Positions 28,134 to 37,713 of a DNA stretch of 64,000 nucleotides are shown here, in pieces. The notes under the pieces are model-generated. The model saw only the letters and a program-made list of their open reading frames with translations, ran no database searches and was not told where the DNA came from. This DNA comes from Haloterrigena salifodinae (lineage in GTDB: Archaea; Halobacteriota; Halobacteria; Halobacteriales; Natrialbaceae): assembly GCF_003977755.1 (NCBI RefSeq), contig NZ_RQWN01000003.1, positions 372,001 through 436,000 of the forward strand. The letters run 5' to 3'. The position numbers and the translations under genes were made by a program. Positions within the stretch are counted from its first letter, which is position 1; each line of letters starts with the position of its first letter.

Positions 28134-28720
28134 AGCGTCCCCTTCGTGCTCGGGGTCCCCTCGCGGTGCTCGTCGAGTCGCGTCGCATCGTCGAGCGTCC
28201 GCGCGAGCGCCTTGAACAGCGCCTCGACCTCGTGGTGGGCGTTCTCGCCGGAGACCACCTCGAGGTGGACGGTCAGGCCGGCGTTCATCGCCAGCGACTC
28301 GCCGAAGTGACGAGCCATATCGCTCGTGAAGTCGCCGATTTGGGCCTGCGAGAACGCCCCGTCGAAGTAGAACCGAGGGCGGCCGCTGACGTCGACGACG
28401 GCGCCGGCGACGGCCTCGTCTAGGGGCACCTTCCGGTCGGCGTAGCGGACGATCCCCGCCCGATCACCTAGCGCCTCGTCGAACGCCTCCCCGAGGACGA
28501 TGGCCACGTCCTCGACGGTGTGGTGGTCGTCGACCGCGAGGTCGCCATCGCAGTCGACGGTCAGGTCGAACAAGCCGTGTTTGGCGAACGACGTCAGCAT
28601 GTGATCGAAGAAACCGATCCCGGTGTCGACGTCGGCCTCGCCGGTGCCGTCGATCGCGAGTTCGAGTTCGATCGACGTCTCGGCCGTCTCCCGCGTTCGG
28701 GTCGCCGTTCGCTCGCTCAT
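28130..28720 (-). CDS. hisB: Imidazoleglycerol-phosphate dehydratase
   Basis: HisB removes water from imidazoleglycerol phosphate in histidine synthesis. The 196-residue protein shows the two metal-binding histidine motifs, [13 protein letters not shown] and [15 protein letters not shown], as well as GIGFFDHML at the start. ATG at 28720 was preferred over an upstream start nine codons earlier. It converges with the zinc-ribbon gene. Confidence 0.96.
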   Translation of the reverse strand: MSERTATRTRETAETSIELELAIDGTGEADVDTGIGFFDHMLTSFAKHGLFDLTVDCDGDLAVDDHHTVEDVAIVLGEAFDEALGDRAGIVRYADRKVPLDEAVAGAVVDVSGRPRFYFDGAFSQAQIGDFTSDMARHFGESLAMNAGLTVHLEVVSGENAHHEVEALFKALARTLDDATRLDEHREGTPSTKGTL

Positions 28721-29037
28721 GTCGCTTCGATCGCACCGCCGGTACAAGGGAATTGCGCTCGACCGGTCTCCCCCTCGAGGGACCAGCGCCGACAGCGTCT
28801 ATATACAGATACTATCGCCCATGTTTCACTCTCGATCGCTCGGGAGTCGAAAAATAGCTTCGAACCGGATTGGGCCCTCTAAGATCCTTATGAAAGATCT
28901 AACTATTTCTGAGCGGGTTTCGAAATATCGTATTGACTCGTTATCGGGAGTGAAACGAAGCGAAATGACGACAATATTCAGTCCGTTATATGATGAGAGG
29001 GGAGAATGTCGTGTATACGAAGAGGTGACCCGAACCG
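28721..29037. other. 317-base intergenic region, AT-rich
   Basis: From about 28795 to 29000 the sequence is poorer in GC than the genes. It contains the promoters of hisB (TCTATATACAG near 28797) and of the small gene at 29038 (TTATATGATG near 28985). A minus-strand frame at 28826-29044 (72 codons) has no recognisable pattern, and I do not call it. Confidence 0.5.
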
Positions 29038-29307
29038 ATGTCAAACCCCTCCCCGCTCTCGAACGAATCGATCGGTCCGTCCGGCCCTGAATCGGACCGA
29101 CAACACGAGCAGCGCCTCCGCCGGCTCGTCCGCTCAGTCAAAGGCTCGACGCAGTTCCTCTCGTTCTGGGTCGCGATCGCCCTCCCGTTCGTCCACCTGC
29201 CGCTGCTCGCACAGGGGCTGGGCGATCCGCGGATCACCGCTACGTTCCTCGTCCTCCTCGCCGTCAACGTCTGTGCCCTCTACGTCGGCCACGGCTACAA
29301 GCAGTAA
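29038..29307 (+). CDS. Small haloarchaeal membrane protein
   Basis: The 89-residue protein has a charged N-terminus with a short coiled segment (about 20-35) and two hydrophobic helices (about 38-58 and 66-84, ending GHGYKQ). It is conserved in appearance with other haloarchaeal two-helix proteins but has no known role. It is flanked by hisB and hisA, which are on the opposite strand. Confidence 0.68.
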   Translation: MSNPSPLSNESIGPSGPESDRQHEQRLRRLVRSVKGSTQFLSFWVAIALPFVHLPLLAQGLGDPRITATFLVLLAVNVCALYVGHGYKQ

Positions 29308-29415
29308 CGCGCTATCGACGCTCGCACCGGACTCAATCCCGTCGCCCGGTCAGTCACCTCTCGAATACGTCGCGATCTGCGATACCGAGCGTCATTCGCT
29401 CCGTCGTTCCAGTCG

Positions 29416-30147
29416 CTACCCGTCGACTGCGTTCTGGGCGTCCGCGAGCGAGAACCGGCCTTCGTACAGCGCGCTCCCGACCACGACGGCGGCCGCGCCG
29501 GCCGCCTCGAGAGCCTGCACGTCCTCCAGCGTGGCTACGCCGCCGCTGGCGATCACGGGAATGTCGGTCGCCTCGACCAGTTCGCGGACGGGTTCGGTGG
29601 CGACCCCCTCGAGTTGGCCCTCGACGTCAACGTTCGTGAAGAGAATCGCCGCGGCCCCCAGTTCCTCGTAGCGCTCGGCGGCGTCGACCGGCGAGATCCC
29701 GGCGCCCTCGGTCCAGCCCTCGACGACGACCTCGCCGTCCTTCGCGTCGAGGCTGACGACCACGCTGTCGGGGTGGCGCTCGCTGATCTCGGCGACGATC
29801 TCGGGGTTCTCGACGGCGGCGGTGCCGAGGATGACCCGGTCGACGCCGCGCTCGAGCAGGTCGACGGCGTCGTCGGCGGTGCGGATGCCCCCGCCTAACT
29901 GGGTGGGGACGTCGACGGTCTCGAGGACCTCGTCGATGGCGTCGCCGTTCGCCCGTTGGCCCTCGAAGGCGCCGTCCAGATCGACGAGGTGTAACGCCTC
30001 GGCGCCCTCGTCGAGCCACCGCCGGGCGGCGTCGACGGGATCGCCGTAGGTCTTCTCGGTCCCGCGCTCGCCCTGGACGAGCTGGACGACCTCGCCGTCC
30101 TGCATGTCGACGGCTGGAATCACCTGAAATGCCGGAAACGCGCTCAT
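29416..30147 (-). CDS. hisA: Phosphoribosylformimino-5-aminoimidazole carboxamide ribotide isomerase
   Basis: HisA opens the ribose ring of ProFAR in histidine synthesis. The 243 residues form a TIM barrel. The catalytic aspartates lie in VIPAVDMQDGEVVQLVQG and near the second half's LFTNVDVEGQLEG, and two phosphate-binding half-barrel motifs are seen (GGIRTADDAV and SGGVATLEDV). Confidence 0.96.
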   Translation of the reverse strand: MSAFPAFQVIPAVDMQDGEVVQLVQGERGTEKTYGDPVDAARRWLDEGAEALHLVDLDGAFEGQRANGDAIDEVLETVDVPTQLGGGIRTADDAVDLLERGVDRVILGTAAVENPEIVAEISERHPDSVVVSLDAKDGEVVVEGWTEGAGISPVDAAERYEELGAAAILFTNVDVEGQLEGVATEPVRELVEATDIPVIASGGVATLEDVQALEAAGAAAVVVGSALYEGRFSLADAQNAVDG

Positions 30148-30321
30148 ACGAGGGCGCAGGCCGGGCGCGGGCCTAAAGCCACCGACTTCGGCGCCGCCGA
30201 CGCCGCGTAGCGGCGCAGGCGACGGACGCGTATCAGCGCCGATGACGACTCTCGAGCCGTTACAGTCCGGATCTCGTGGCGAGCGCTTACGGAACGGGAC
30301 CGCGTGGGCTGTGATATCCGG

Positions 30322-32178
30322 ATGACGGCCCCCGTCGCGCTCGCGCAGGACCTCGCGACCCGGCCCGAACTGACGACGGACGTTCTCGTCGTCTTCGGTG
30401 TCGTCGCGGTCGCCCTCGCGTTGTTCGTCACCGAACGGCTGCCAATTGACGTGACCGCGATCTTGCTGATCGTGATTCTGGTCGTCTTAGAACCGTGGAC
30501 GGGGGTCGATCCCGAGACCGGCATCTCCGGGTTCGCCAACGAGGCGACGATCACGGTGCTGGCGATGCTGATCTTGAGCGGCGGCATCAGCCGAACGGGG
30601 CTCGTCCAGGAGCTGGGACGGCGGATGGCGGCCTTCGCGGGCGATAGCCTCCGGAGGCAGCTATTCGCGACCGTCGCCGCGACCGCCCCGGTCTCCGGCT
30701 TCCTGAACAACACGCCGGTCGTCGCCCTATTAGTGCCGGTCGTCACCGACGTCGCCAATCGCGGGAACACCTCGCCCTCGAAGCTGCTGATCCCGCTGTC
30801 GTACGCCTCACAGATCGGCGGGATGCTCACGCTGATTGGCACCTCGACGAACATCCTCGCGAGCGACGTCAGCGCTCGACTCGGCTCGCAGCACCCGGAA
30901 CTGCACCGGTTCTCGATGTTCGAATTTACGCAGTTAGGGATCATCGTCGTCGTCACCGGCTCGTTGTATCTGATCTTCGTCGGCCACTACCTCCTGCCCG
31001 AGCGCGTCCCGCCGCGGGCGGACTACCTCGAGGAGTACGACGTCGGGGACTACATCGCCGACGTCGCGGTGGTCCCTGGGTCGCCACTCGTGGGGGAGAC
31101 GGTCGGCGAGGCGACCGACAGGTTCGGCCCCGAGATCGACGTCATACAGATCGTCCACGACGAGGACCGGTCGGTCGCACCCCGGCGGAGCACTCACCTG
31201 TCGGAGGGCGACGTCCTCGTCGTCCGCACGAATCGTGACGCGATCACGACCCTCGAGGACGCCGAGGGCATCGAACTCGTCGGTCGGTCGGACTCCACCG
31301 CGACGCTGTCTCCCGACGGTGAGTCGGGGATCGTCACGGAACTGGTCGTCGCGCTGGACTCGCAACTGATCGGCGAACGCCTCGAGCCCGAGTCGTTTCG
31401 CGAGGAGTTCGGCGCCGCCGTCCTCGGCCTCCGGCATCACGGCGCGCTCGTCGGCGATCGAATCGTCGGCCGCCGGCTCGACGTCGGCGACACGCTGCTC
31501 ATCCAGGCGCCACCCGACACGATAGATCGACTCTCGCGGCGCGACGGCGTGATCGTCGCACGTGAACCGCCACGGTCCGAGTACCGCGCTGATAAGGCGC
31601 CGGTCGCCGTCGCCATCATGATCGGGGTCGTCGCCGTCGCTGCCCTCGAGATTTACCCGATCCTCATCTCCGCGCTCGCGGGCGTGGTCGCCATGGTCGT
31701 CACCGGCGTCTTAGAGCCCAACGAACTGTACGACGCCGTCGAGTGGGACATCATTTTCCTGCTGGCCGGCGTGATCCCGTTGGGAGTCGCACTCGAGGGG
31801 AGCGGCGCGGCGGCGCTCCTCGCGTTCGCGGTCGTCGAAGCCGCGGGCGTCCTGCCGACGATCGCGGTCCTCTGGGTGTTCTACGTGTTCACGGCGCTGC
31901 TGACGAACGTCATCAGTAACAACGCCAGCGTCGTGCTCCTGATTCCCGTCGCGGCCGCTGCGGCGGCGGGCATCGGCGCGAATCCCTTTTCGTTCGTTCT
32001 GGCGGTCACCTTCGCCGCGAGCACGGCCTTTCTGGGGCCGATCGGCTACCAGACGAACCTCTTCGTCTACGGACCCGGCGGCTACCGCTTTAGCGACTAC
32101 GCCCGGATCGGCGCGCCGCTGCAGTTGCTGCTCTCGGTGGTGACCGTGCTCGGGATCGCTCTCTTCTGGGGCGTATGA
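30322..32178 (+). CDS. SLC13-family permease with two RCK-C domains
   Basis: The 618-residue protein resembles ArsB/NhaD and SLC13 carriers: membrane segments in two halves (about 1-220 and 430-615) flank two TrkA-C (RCK-C) ligand-binding domains (about 240-320 and 340-420). The helix-break motifs FLNNTPVVALLVP and TNVISNNASVVLLIPVA, one per half, are diagnostic. The substrate may be sodium, sulfate or a dicarboxylate. ATG at 30322 was preferred to GTG at 30304. It heads the transporter/Usp island. Confidence 0.88.
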   Translation: MTAPVALAQDLATRPELTTDVLVVFGVVAVALALFVTERLPIDVTAILLIVILVVLEPWTGVDPETGISGFANEATITVLAMLILSGGISRTGLVQELGRRMAAFAGDSLRRQLFATVAATAPVSGFLNNTPVVALLVPVVTDVANRGNTSPSKLLIPLSYASQIGGMLTLIGTSTNILASDVSARLGSQHPELHRFSMFEFTQLGIIVVVTGSLYLIFVGHYLLPERVPPRADYLEEYDVGDYIADVAVVPGSPLVGETVGEATDRFGPEIDVIQIVHDEDRSVAPRRSTHLSEGDVLVVRTNRDAITTLEDAEGIELVGRSDSTATLSPDGESGIVTELVVALDSQLIGERLEPESFREEFGAAVLGLRHHGALVGDRIVGRRLDVGDTLLIQAPPDTIDRLSRRDGVIVAREPPRSEYRADKAPVAVAIMIGVVAVAALEIYPILISALAGVVAMVVTGVLEPNELYDAVEWDIIFLLAGVIPLGVALEGSGAAALLAFAVVEAAGVLPTIAVLWVFYVFTALLTNVISNNASVVLLIPVAAAAAAGIGANPFSFVLAVTFAASTAFLGPIGYQTNLFVYGPGGYRFSDYARIGAPLQLLLSVVTVLGIALFWGV

Positions 32179-32294
32179 TGCAGTTCTCCCCAAGTGATTT
32201 CACACGCTACCCTGAAATGATACGACGTTATGAGCGTCCGTGTGGAACGAGTCCAAAACCGACCTGCGACTACGCTGAAGGGGCAGACCGAACG

Positions 32295-32678
32295 ATGAAT
32301 CCGACCCGTATCGACGCGATCATCGACCTCGCCTACGGGGTACTGATTTTCGTCTCGGTCGTTCTGATCGTCGTCGAGGGAACGCGAGTCGGATTGGCGC
32401 TCGGGCTGGGCGTCCTCGTCTCGTACGCGTTGCACGTGATCTGGAAGATGGCGCGCTTCGATCCGGAGTGGATGACGAGGGAAGTAGAAGAGACGGTCGA
32501 AGAAGCCGTCGAACAGTCGATCGGCGAGCAGGTCGACGCGGTCCAACAACAGATCGAAACCGTCGACGAGCGCATCGACCGTCGTCCGCGCGAAGACGAG
32601 ATCGAGGACCTCCTCGAAGAGACGGTCGTCGACGACGCAGCGGGCGGCGGAGACGAGACCGAGAACTCGGGTCGGTAA
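32295..32678 (+). CDS. Small membrane protein with coiled-coil tail
   Basis: The 127-residue protein has two hydrophobic helices (about 5-28 and 30-50) followed by a highly acidic coiled coil (about 60-110) with repeated EETVEEAVEQ-type heptads. I do not recognise the family. It sits between the SLC13 permease and a PiT transporter on the same strand and may assist one of them, which is speculation. Confidence 0.65.
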   Translation: MNPTRIDAIIDLAYGVLIFVSVVLIVVEGTRVGLALGLGVLVSYALHVIWKMARFDPEWMTREVEETVEEAVEQSIGEQVDAVQQQIETVDERIDRRPREDEIEDLLEETVVDDAAGGGDETENSGR

Positions 32679-32801
32679 ACCCCTCGAAGCCGTATCGGTT
32701 CGCTGACGTAGACGTCACTCACACCCGACGTTCCGTCGATTCTCGCGTCGTACACGACGGCACAACGAATATCCGAATCGACGTGAAAGCCGTATATCAG
32801 T

Positions 32802-33980
32802 ATGGTGTCCGTGCTGCTGCTCGTGGGGATTCTCGTGGCCGTCTTCGTGGGCTACAACATCGGCGGTGCGACGACGGGACCGGCGTTCGGTCCGGCCGTC
32901 GGTGCCGACGCCATCTCGAAGACGACGGCCGGCGTACTGATGACGGTGTTTTTCTTCGTCGGTGCGTGGACGATCGGGCGTCGCGTCGTCGAGACCCTCG
33001 GGGGCGACCTCGTCTACGATCCCGGCGTCTTCACGCTCGAGGCGAGCGTCGGCGTCCTCTTTTTCATCGGCGTGGCGCTGTTCATCGGGAACTTCTTCGG
33101 CGTTCCCGCCTCGACCTCGATGACGGCGGTCGGTTCGATCGCGGGCCTCGGGCTGGCCGCCGGCGAGCTCAACTGGGCGGTCATGGGCGAGATTGCCATC
33201 TGGTGGATCGTCTCCCCGTTCATCGGGTTCTGGGTCTCGCTGATCATCGGTCGCTACTTCTACTCGTCTCTCAATCGAAAGCTCGCGATGGAACGCAGCA
33301 CCGGCCCGCTCCTCCGAATCGATCGGTCCGGTCGCGTTCCGATCCCGACTCCGAGCGATACCACCAACCGGCGCGAACTGGGCGGCGTGGCGATGGTGAT
33401 CGTCATCGGCTGCCTGATGGCGTTCAGTTCCGGGACCTCGAACATCGCGAACGCGATCGCCCCGCTCGTCGGCAGCGGCGAACTCGAGATGAATCCCGCT
33501 ATCCTCATCGGCTGTGTCGCGGTCGGGATCGGGACGGTCACGATCGCACGGCGCACCCTCGAGACGATGGGCAACGAGCTCACGGAGCTGCCGCTGACGG
33601 CGGCGATCGTCACGGCGACGGTCAGCGCCTCACTCGTGATCTTCCTCTCCGCGATCGGCATTCCGGCGAGTTTCGTCATCATCGCGACGATGTGCATCAT
33701 CGGTCTCGGCTGGGGGCGGGCGACGCGACCGGTGACGGTCTCCGAGGCGGTCCGCGGCGAGGAGTCGCCGCCGGTCTCGGTCGGCGCGCTGACCGCGGAC
33801 CGGGAGGGGGAGAAGTTGCCGCCGATCGGCGAGGAAGAACCCGATCGAGTCCCGAGTGCGGCCGATCTCTTCGATCCGGCGACGACGGCCCGCGTCGTGC
33901 TCATGCAGAACGTCGTCCCGATGATCGCGACGGTCGGCGCGTACGCCACGTTTCGGTTCGTTCCCCTCTTCGGACTCTGA
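32802..33980 (+). CDS. PiT-family phosphate transporter, copy A
   Basis: The 392-residue transporter has the PiT pattern FVGYNIGGATTGPAFGPAVGADAIS near the N-terminus and SSGTSNIANAIAPLVGSGEL in the second half, with membrane helices throughout. It is closely related to the gene at 37714-38898; both carry a conserved soluble loop before the last helix (DLFDPATTARVVLMQNVVP) and end RFVPLFGL/RFVPIFGF. A TATA-like element (AATATCC near 32768) is suitably placed. Confidence 0.9.
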   Translation: MVSVLLLVGILVAVFVGYNIGGATTGPAFGPAVGADAISKTTAGVLMTVFFFVGAWTIGRRVVETLGGDLVYDPGVFTLEASVGVLFFIGVALFIGNFFGVPASTSMTAVGSIAGLGLAAGELNWAVMGEIAIWWIVSPFIGFWVSLIIGRYFYSSLNRKLAMERSTGPLLRIDRSGRVPIPTPSDTTNRRELGGVAMVIVIGCLMAFSSGTSNIANAIAPLVGSGELEMNPAILIGCVAVGIGTVTIARRTLETMGNELTELPLTAAIVTATVSASLVIFLSAIGIPASFVIIATMCIIGLGWGRATRPVTVSEAVRGEESPPVSVGALTADREGEKLPPIGEEEPDRVPSAADLFDPATTARVVLMQNVVPMIATVGAYATFRFVPLFGL

Positions 33981-34088
33981 CCCGCCGCTGTCCGACGCGA
34001 GACGCCGACGGCGATCGGTATCGGTGCTCGCTTTCCTGCCGGGGGTATATTACCCGCTGTCCCGTATGCGACACTGAGGCATTCGCCA

Positions 34089-34850
34089 ATGCCTGACACT
34101 GGCGATCACCGCGTGCTCGTTCCCGTCGCGGTACTCCGCGGGGAGGGCGTTCCCACGACCATCGTTGACGCGTTCGCGTCGATCCCGGTCGTCTTGCTCG
34201 GGTATCACGAAGTCCCCGAACAGACGTCGCCGGATCAGGCGCGCGATCAGTACCAGCGGCGAGCCGCGCGCGAACTCGAAGAGCGTCGGTCGGTGTTCGA
34301 AGCCGCCGGCTGTCCCGTCACCTCGCGACTCGTGTTCACGCACGATCGCTTCAAGACGTTCGAACGCGTCGCGGTCGAAGCGGAGTGTGACGCCGTCTTG
34401 ATTCTCAATCCGGCGCCGGTCCTCGAGCGGTTTCTCGTCGCGATTCGGAGCGACATTAACGTCGAGTACAAGGCGCGACTCGTCGCTACGGTACTGGATG
34501 GGACGGAGATCGACGTGACCCTCTTTCACGTCGTCGCGGACGAACGAGACCGGCATCGAGGGGACGAACTGCTCGCGACGACGGCTGACGCGCTCGAGGA
34601 CGCGGGGGTCGACCGCGATCGGATCTCTCGCTCGATCGTCGTCGACGACTCACCGACGGAGGCGATCCTCGAGGCCGCGAACGAGCACGACGCGATCGTC
34701 GCGGGCGAGAGTCGACCGTCGGTCCGTCGGTACGTCCTTCGAGACCGCGCCGAGCGGATCGCGAGGCGAACGGCTGATCCGGTCCTCGTCGTCCGCGGAG
34801 AGTACCTCGAACCCGCCGACGAGGAGAAAGGCGACGCTGTAGCCGAGTAA
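34089..34850 (+). CDS. Two-domain universal-stress-like protein, copy 1
   Basis: The 253-residue soluble protein has two Usp-like alpha/beta domains (about 5-140 and 140-240). It shares with the next gene the motif GYHEVPEQTSPDQARDQY and ends with PVLVVRGEY. The Gly-x2-Gly-x9-Gly-Ser ATP-binding pattern expected before this end is replaced by GESRPSVRRYVLRDRAERIA, so ordinary ATP binding is doubtful. It sits between a PiT and an APC transporter, which suggests it tunes transport. Confidence 0.8.
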   Translation: MPDTGDHRVLVPVAVLRGEGVPTTIVDAFASIPVVLLGYHEVPEQTSPDQARDQYQRRAARELEERRSVFEAAGCPVTSRLVFTHDRFKTFERVAVEAECDAVLILNPAPVLERFLVAIRSDINVEYKARLVATVLDGTEIDVTLFHVVADERDRHRGDELLATTADALEDAGVDRDRISRSIVVDDSPTEAILEAANEHDAIVAGESRPSVRRYVLRDRAERIARRTADPVLVVRGEYLEPADEEKGDAVAE

Positions 34851-34873
34851 CCGAGTAAGCGCCGAGACGACCC

Positions 34874-35614
34874 TCACGACGAATCCGACGCCGACGACGT
34901 GTCTCGAGCGGGAGGGCGAACCACCAGGACTGGGCCGACCGACTCGGCAGCGATCCGCTCGGGTTCCTCGCCGAGCAGGAACGACTGGAGCGACGGGGCG
35001 TGCTCGCCAACGACGATCGCGTCGTGCTCCGCCGCGGCTTCTCCGAGCGTGTCGAACGGCGCGCCGCTGACGGCGTCGAACGGCCCCTCGCTCACGACGA
35101 GCGTCGACTCCGCGTCGATTCCGCGCCTCGAGAGGGTTTCGACGGCCTCCTCGAGCGCCAGTCGGCCGTCGGCCTCCGCGTCGGTCGCGAGAAACAGCGT
35201 GACGTCGATCTCGCGGTCGCCGACCAGTTCGGCGACGAACTCGAGGATGCGGTCGACGGCGACGTCGCCGGTGAGCGCCACGAAGAGTCGATCGATCGAT
35301 CCCGCGGCGCCCGTGATGACGTACGCTCGCGACTCCGTTTCGGCGGCGATCCGATCGATCGTCTGATCCCGGTCGTGCGTGAACGCGAGCCGGTAGTCGG
35401 CCTCGCGTCCGCCGTCCTCGAACGCCGTCGCCAGGTCGGCGAGCGCGTCGGTCGCACGCTCGCCGTACTGGAGCCGCGCCTGATCCGGCGGCGTCTGCTC
35501 GGGCAGGACGTGGTAGCCGAGGACGGTCACGTCGACCGGCTCGAGCAGGCGGACGAGTCCGGGCGAAACCGATTCGCCCTCGAGCACGGTCAGCGGGACG
35601 AGGACGCGCGTCAT
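34874..35614 (-). CDS. Two-domain universal-stress-like protein, copy 2
   Basis: The 246-residue paralogue of the previous gene has GYHVLPEQTPPDQARLQY and the end PVLVVRPP; it too has lost the glycine nucleotide motif (GEHAPSLQSFLLGEEPERIAA). Its ATG overlaps the stop of the amino-acid permease gene by one base (TGATG), so the two are translationally coupled. It converges with copy 1, 23 bases apart. The partnership with the permease is a strong inference from this overlap. Confidence 0.83.
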   Translation of the reverse strand: MTRVLVPLTVLEGESVSPGLVRLLEPVDVTVLGYHVLPEQTPPDQARLQYGERATDALADLATAFEDGGREADYRLAFTHDRDQTIDRIAAETESRAYVITGAAGSIDRLFVALTGDVAVDRILEFVAELVGDREIDVTLFLATDAEADGRLALEEAVETLSRRGIDAESTLVVSEGPFDAVSGAPFDTLGEAAAEHDAIVVGEHAPSLQSFLLGEEPERIAAESVGPVLVVRPPARDTSSASDSS

Positions 35615-37038
35615 CACAGTGCCCCCCGTAGCGTCACGTCGCGCGCGTAATAGAAGTACCAGCCGGCGGTTACGGCCATCACCGCGACGCCGATGACCTG
35701 CGAAGCGGGTTGCATGAATCCGATGAGCCCGAAGCTGGCGACCGCCCCCACCGCCGGGACGACCGGATAGCCGGGCGTCCGGAAGTCGGGATCGTACCAC
35801 TCGGGCTCGTCGCGGCGAAGCGAGACGAGCGCGACGCAGATCAGGCCGTACATGACGAGGTGCAGGAAGGACGCGACCTCCGCGAGCAGCTCCACCTGTC
35901 CGGTGGCGACCAACACGAGGATCGGTCCGCCGGCCAACCCGAGCGCGACGTGGGGCGTCCCGTACCTGAGGTTGATTCGACTCGCCCGCCGCGGGAGCAA
36001 GGCGTCCCTCGAAACGGCGTAGACCGCCCGCGACGTGCTGAGGATCGAGGCGTTGGCGCTCGAAATCGTCGCGAGCAGGCCGCCGAAGACGATCGCCAAC
36101 GCGCCGATCGAACCGAGGTAGTGGCGCCCGACTTCGACCATCGCCGTTTCGCCGAGTTCGGCGAGGCGTTCGCTTCCGAACGCGCTCGTCGCGACGAAGA
36201 TGGTCACCACGTACAGGGCCCCGACGATGAGCACGGAGCCGACCATCGAAAGCGGCAGGTTCCGGCCGGGGTCTCTCATCTCGCCGGCGACGGTCGCGAT
36301 CTGTGCGAAGCCGAGATAGGAGGTGAACACGAGGGCCGATGTCGTCAACACGGGAAACGCGCCGAACGGGGCGAACCGCTCAGGTGTAGCCGGTTCGCCG
36401 ACGAGGCCGAGTGCGTCGAGCCCGCCGAAGCCCAGAAAGCACACCAGAATCGAGAGCAACAGCGCGACGATTCCGTTCTGGAGCTTCGCTGCGTTCTCCG
36501 TTCCCGTGACGTTCAACACCGTGAACCCGGCACCGAACAGCAGCGCCAGCGGGATCACCAGTCCGTTGCCAACCGCGATTCCGAGCTCCGCGAGCGTGTC
36601 GACGGCGTAATACCCGAATCCGACCAGATAGAACGCCGTCGCGAACACGAGCCCCAGCCACAGCGACAGTCCGACGACGGTCCCGGCGAACGTTCCGAGT
36701 CCGCGCGAGATGAAGTAGTAGCCGCCGCCGCTTTTCGGCATCGCCGTCGCGAGTTCCGACGCCGGCAGCGCCACGAAGAGCGCGATCACCGCGCCGATCG
36801 CGAACGAACCCGCCGCGGCGGGGCCCGCGTGTCCCGCCGCCAATCCGGGGAAGACGAAGATACCCGCACCGATCATCGTCCCGATACCGATCGCGAGGCC
36901 GCCGACGAGTCCGAGCGTCCGCTCGAGTTCGGCGTCGTCGGTCTTCGTCGCCGCTTCGGTTTCGATCGTCGGTTCGATACGCGGCGCTTCGTCGTCGATG
37001 TTGGTCCCCTCGCCGACTGCCGGCGCGTCGCGATCCAT
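35614..37038 (-). CDS. APC-family amino acid permease
   Basis: The 474-residue protein has about twelve membrane helices with the APC hallmarks: [19 protein letters not shown] in helix 1, [13 protein letters not shown], and [23 protein letters not shown] in the middle. It lacks a fused Usp domain, but a Usp-like gene is coupled to it directly downstream. The substrate is probably an amino acid or polyamine. ATG at 37038 follows the longer open frame's extra 12 unconserved codons. Confidence 0.9.
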   Translation of the reverse strand: MDRDAPAVGEGTNIDDEAPRIEPTIETEAATKTDDAELERTLGLVGGLAIGIGTMIGAGIFVFPGLAAGHAGPAAAGSFAIGAVIALFVALPASELATAMPKSGGGYYFISRGLGTFAGTVVGLSLWLGLVFATAFYLVGFGYYAVDTLAELGIAVGNGLVIPLALLFGAGFTVLNVTGTENAAKLQNGIVALLLSILVCFLGFGGLDALGLVGEPATPERFAPFGAFPVLTTSALVFTSYLGFAQIATVAGEMRDPGRNLPLSMVGSVLIVGALYVVTIFVATSAFGSERLAELGETAMVEVGRHYLGSIGALAIVFGGLLATISSANASILSTSRAVYAVSRDALLPRRASRINLRYGTPHVALGLAGGPILVLVATGQVELLAEVASFLHLVMYGLICVALVSLRRDEPEWYDPDFRTPGYPVVPAVGAVASFGLIGFMQPASQVIGVAVMAVTAGWYFYYARDVTLRGAL

Positions 37039-37177
37039 GATCGGTCCGTAACTATGTGAGCATATGTGACACACCCCCTTGGTACTGGGGGCGGAAGACG
37101 ACGGCCGCCGACCTCAGCGATCCGTGCGAACAGCGGCCCGCCCGTGGGCTTATTCCCGTCGCCGTGGGATGGGGCGT

Positions 37178-37603
37178 ATGGTCTCAGACGTCCTCGTCCC
37201 GATGGACGGATCGGAGATGAGCAAATACGCGCTCGAGTACGCGATCGACGCATTTCCGAACGCCGAGATAACCGTTCTCCACGTCGTCGGTGAGCCGTCT
37301 CCGATGTGGGGGCGGGCGACGGGTCTCGCGCTCGCCGACGACATCGAGGAGGCGGCCCGCGAGCACGCGGAGACAGTGTTCGAACAGGCACGCGAGATCG
37401 TCGCCGACGCCGACGCCGACGTCGCCCTCCGTACAGAGATCGAATTCGGCCACCCCGTGCGCGCGATCGTCAATTGCGCTGACGACTACGAGACGGTCGT
37501 GATCGGCAGCCACGGCGGGAGCGTCGCGGACCGCATCTTCGTCGGCAACGTCGCGGAGAAGGTGTTTCGACGATCCCCGGTACCGGTGGTCGTCGTTCGG
37601 TGA
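37178..37603 (+). CDS. Universal stress protein UspA family, canonical
   Basis: The 141-residue single-domain protein begins VSDVLVPMDGSEMSKYALEYA and ends with the nucleotide-binding pattern VIGSHGGSVADRIFVGNVAEKVFRRSPVPVVVV, so it can probably bind ATP. It is divergent from the APC permease and precedes the PiT copy B gene by 110 bases on the same strand. ATG at 37178 was chosen because the family's first beta strand starts there. Confidence 0.92.
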   Translation: MVSDVLVPMDGSEMSKYALEYAIDAFPNAEITVLHVVGEPSPMWGRATGLALADDIEEAAREHAETVFEQAREIVADADADVALRTEIEFGHPVRAIVNCADDYETVVIGSHGGSVADRIFVGNVAEKVFRRSPVPVVVVR

Positions 37604-37680
37604 GTCAGTCGTCGACTGCACTCGGCCGTCGCGTCCCGTTCGACTCGAGGTCGTCTCGGCAAGGGAATCGTGAATGGGCG

Positions 37681-37691
37681 CGTTTTTAGTA
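37681..37691 (+). promoter_or_regulatory. TATA element of PiT copy B
   Basis: TTTTTAGTAT is centred 28 bases before the GTG at 37714, supporting a leaderless transcript and the choice of GTG over the out-of-frame ATG at 37701. Confidence 0.45.
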
Positions 37692-37713
37692 TCGGATCGT
37701 ATGACTACGGGAC

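Noticed and set aside
28826-29044. 72-codon minus-strand frame in the AT-rich spacer
   Set aside because: No recognisable pattern and no promoter at the right place; not enough to call a gene.
35710-37059. 449-codon plus-strand frame opposite the APC permease
   Set aside because: The minus-strand permease has clear membrane helices and family motifs. The plus-strand product is Arg/Glu-rich filler.
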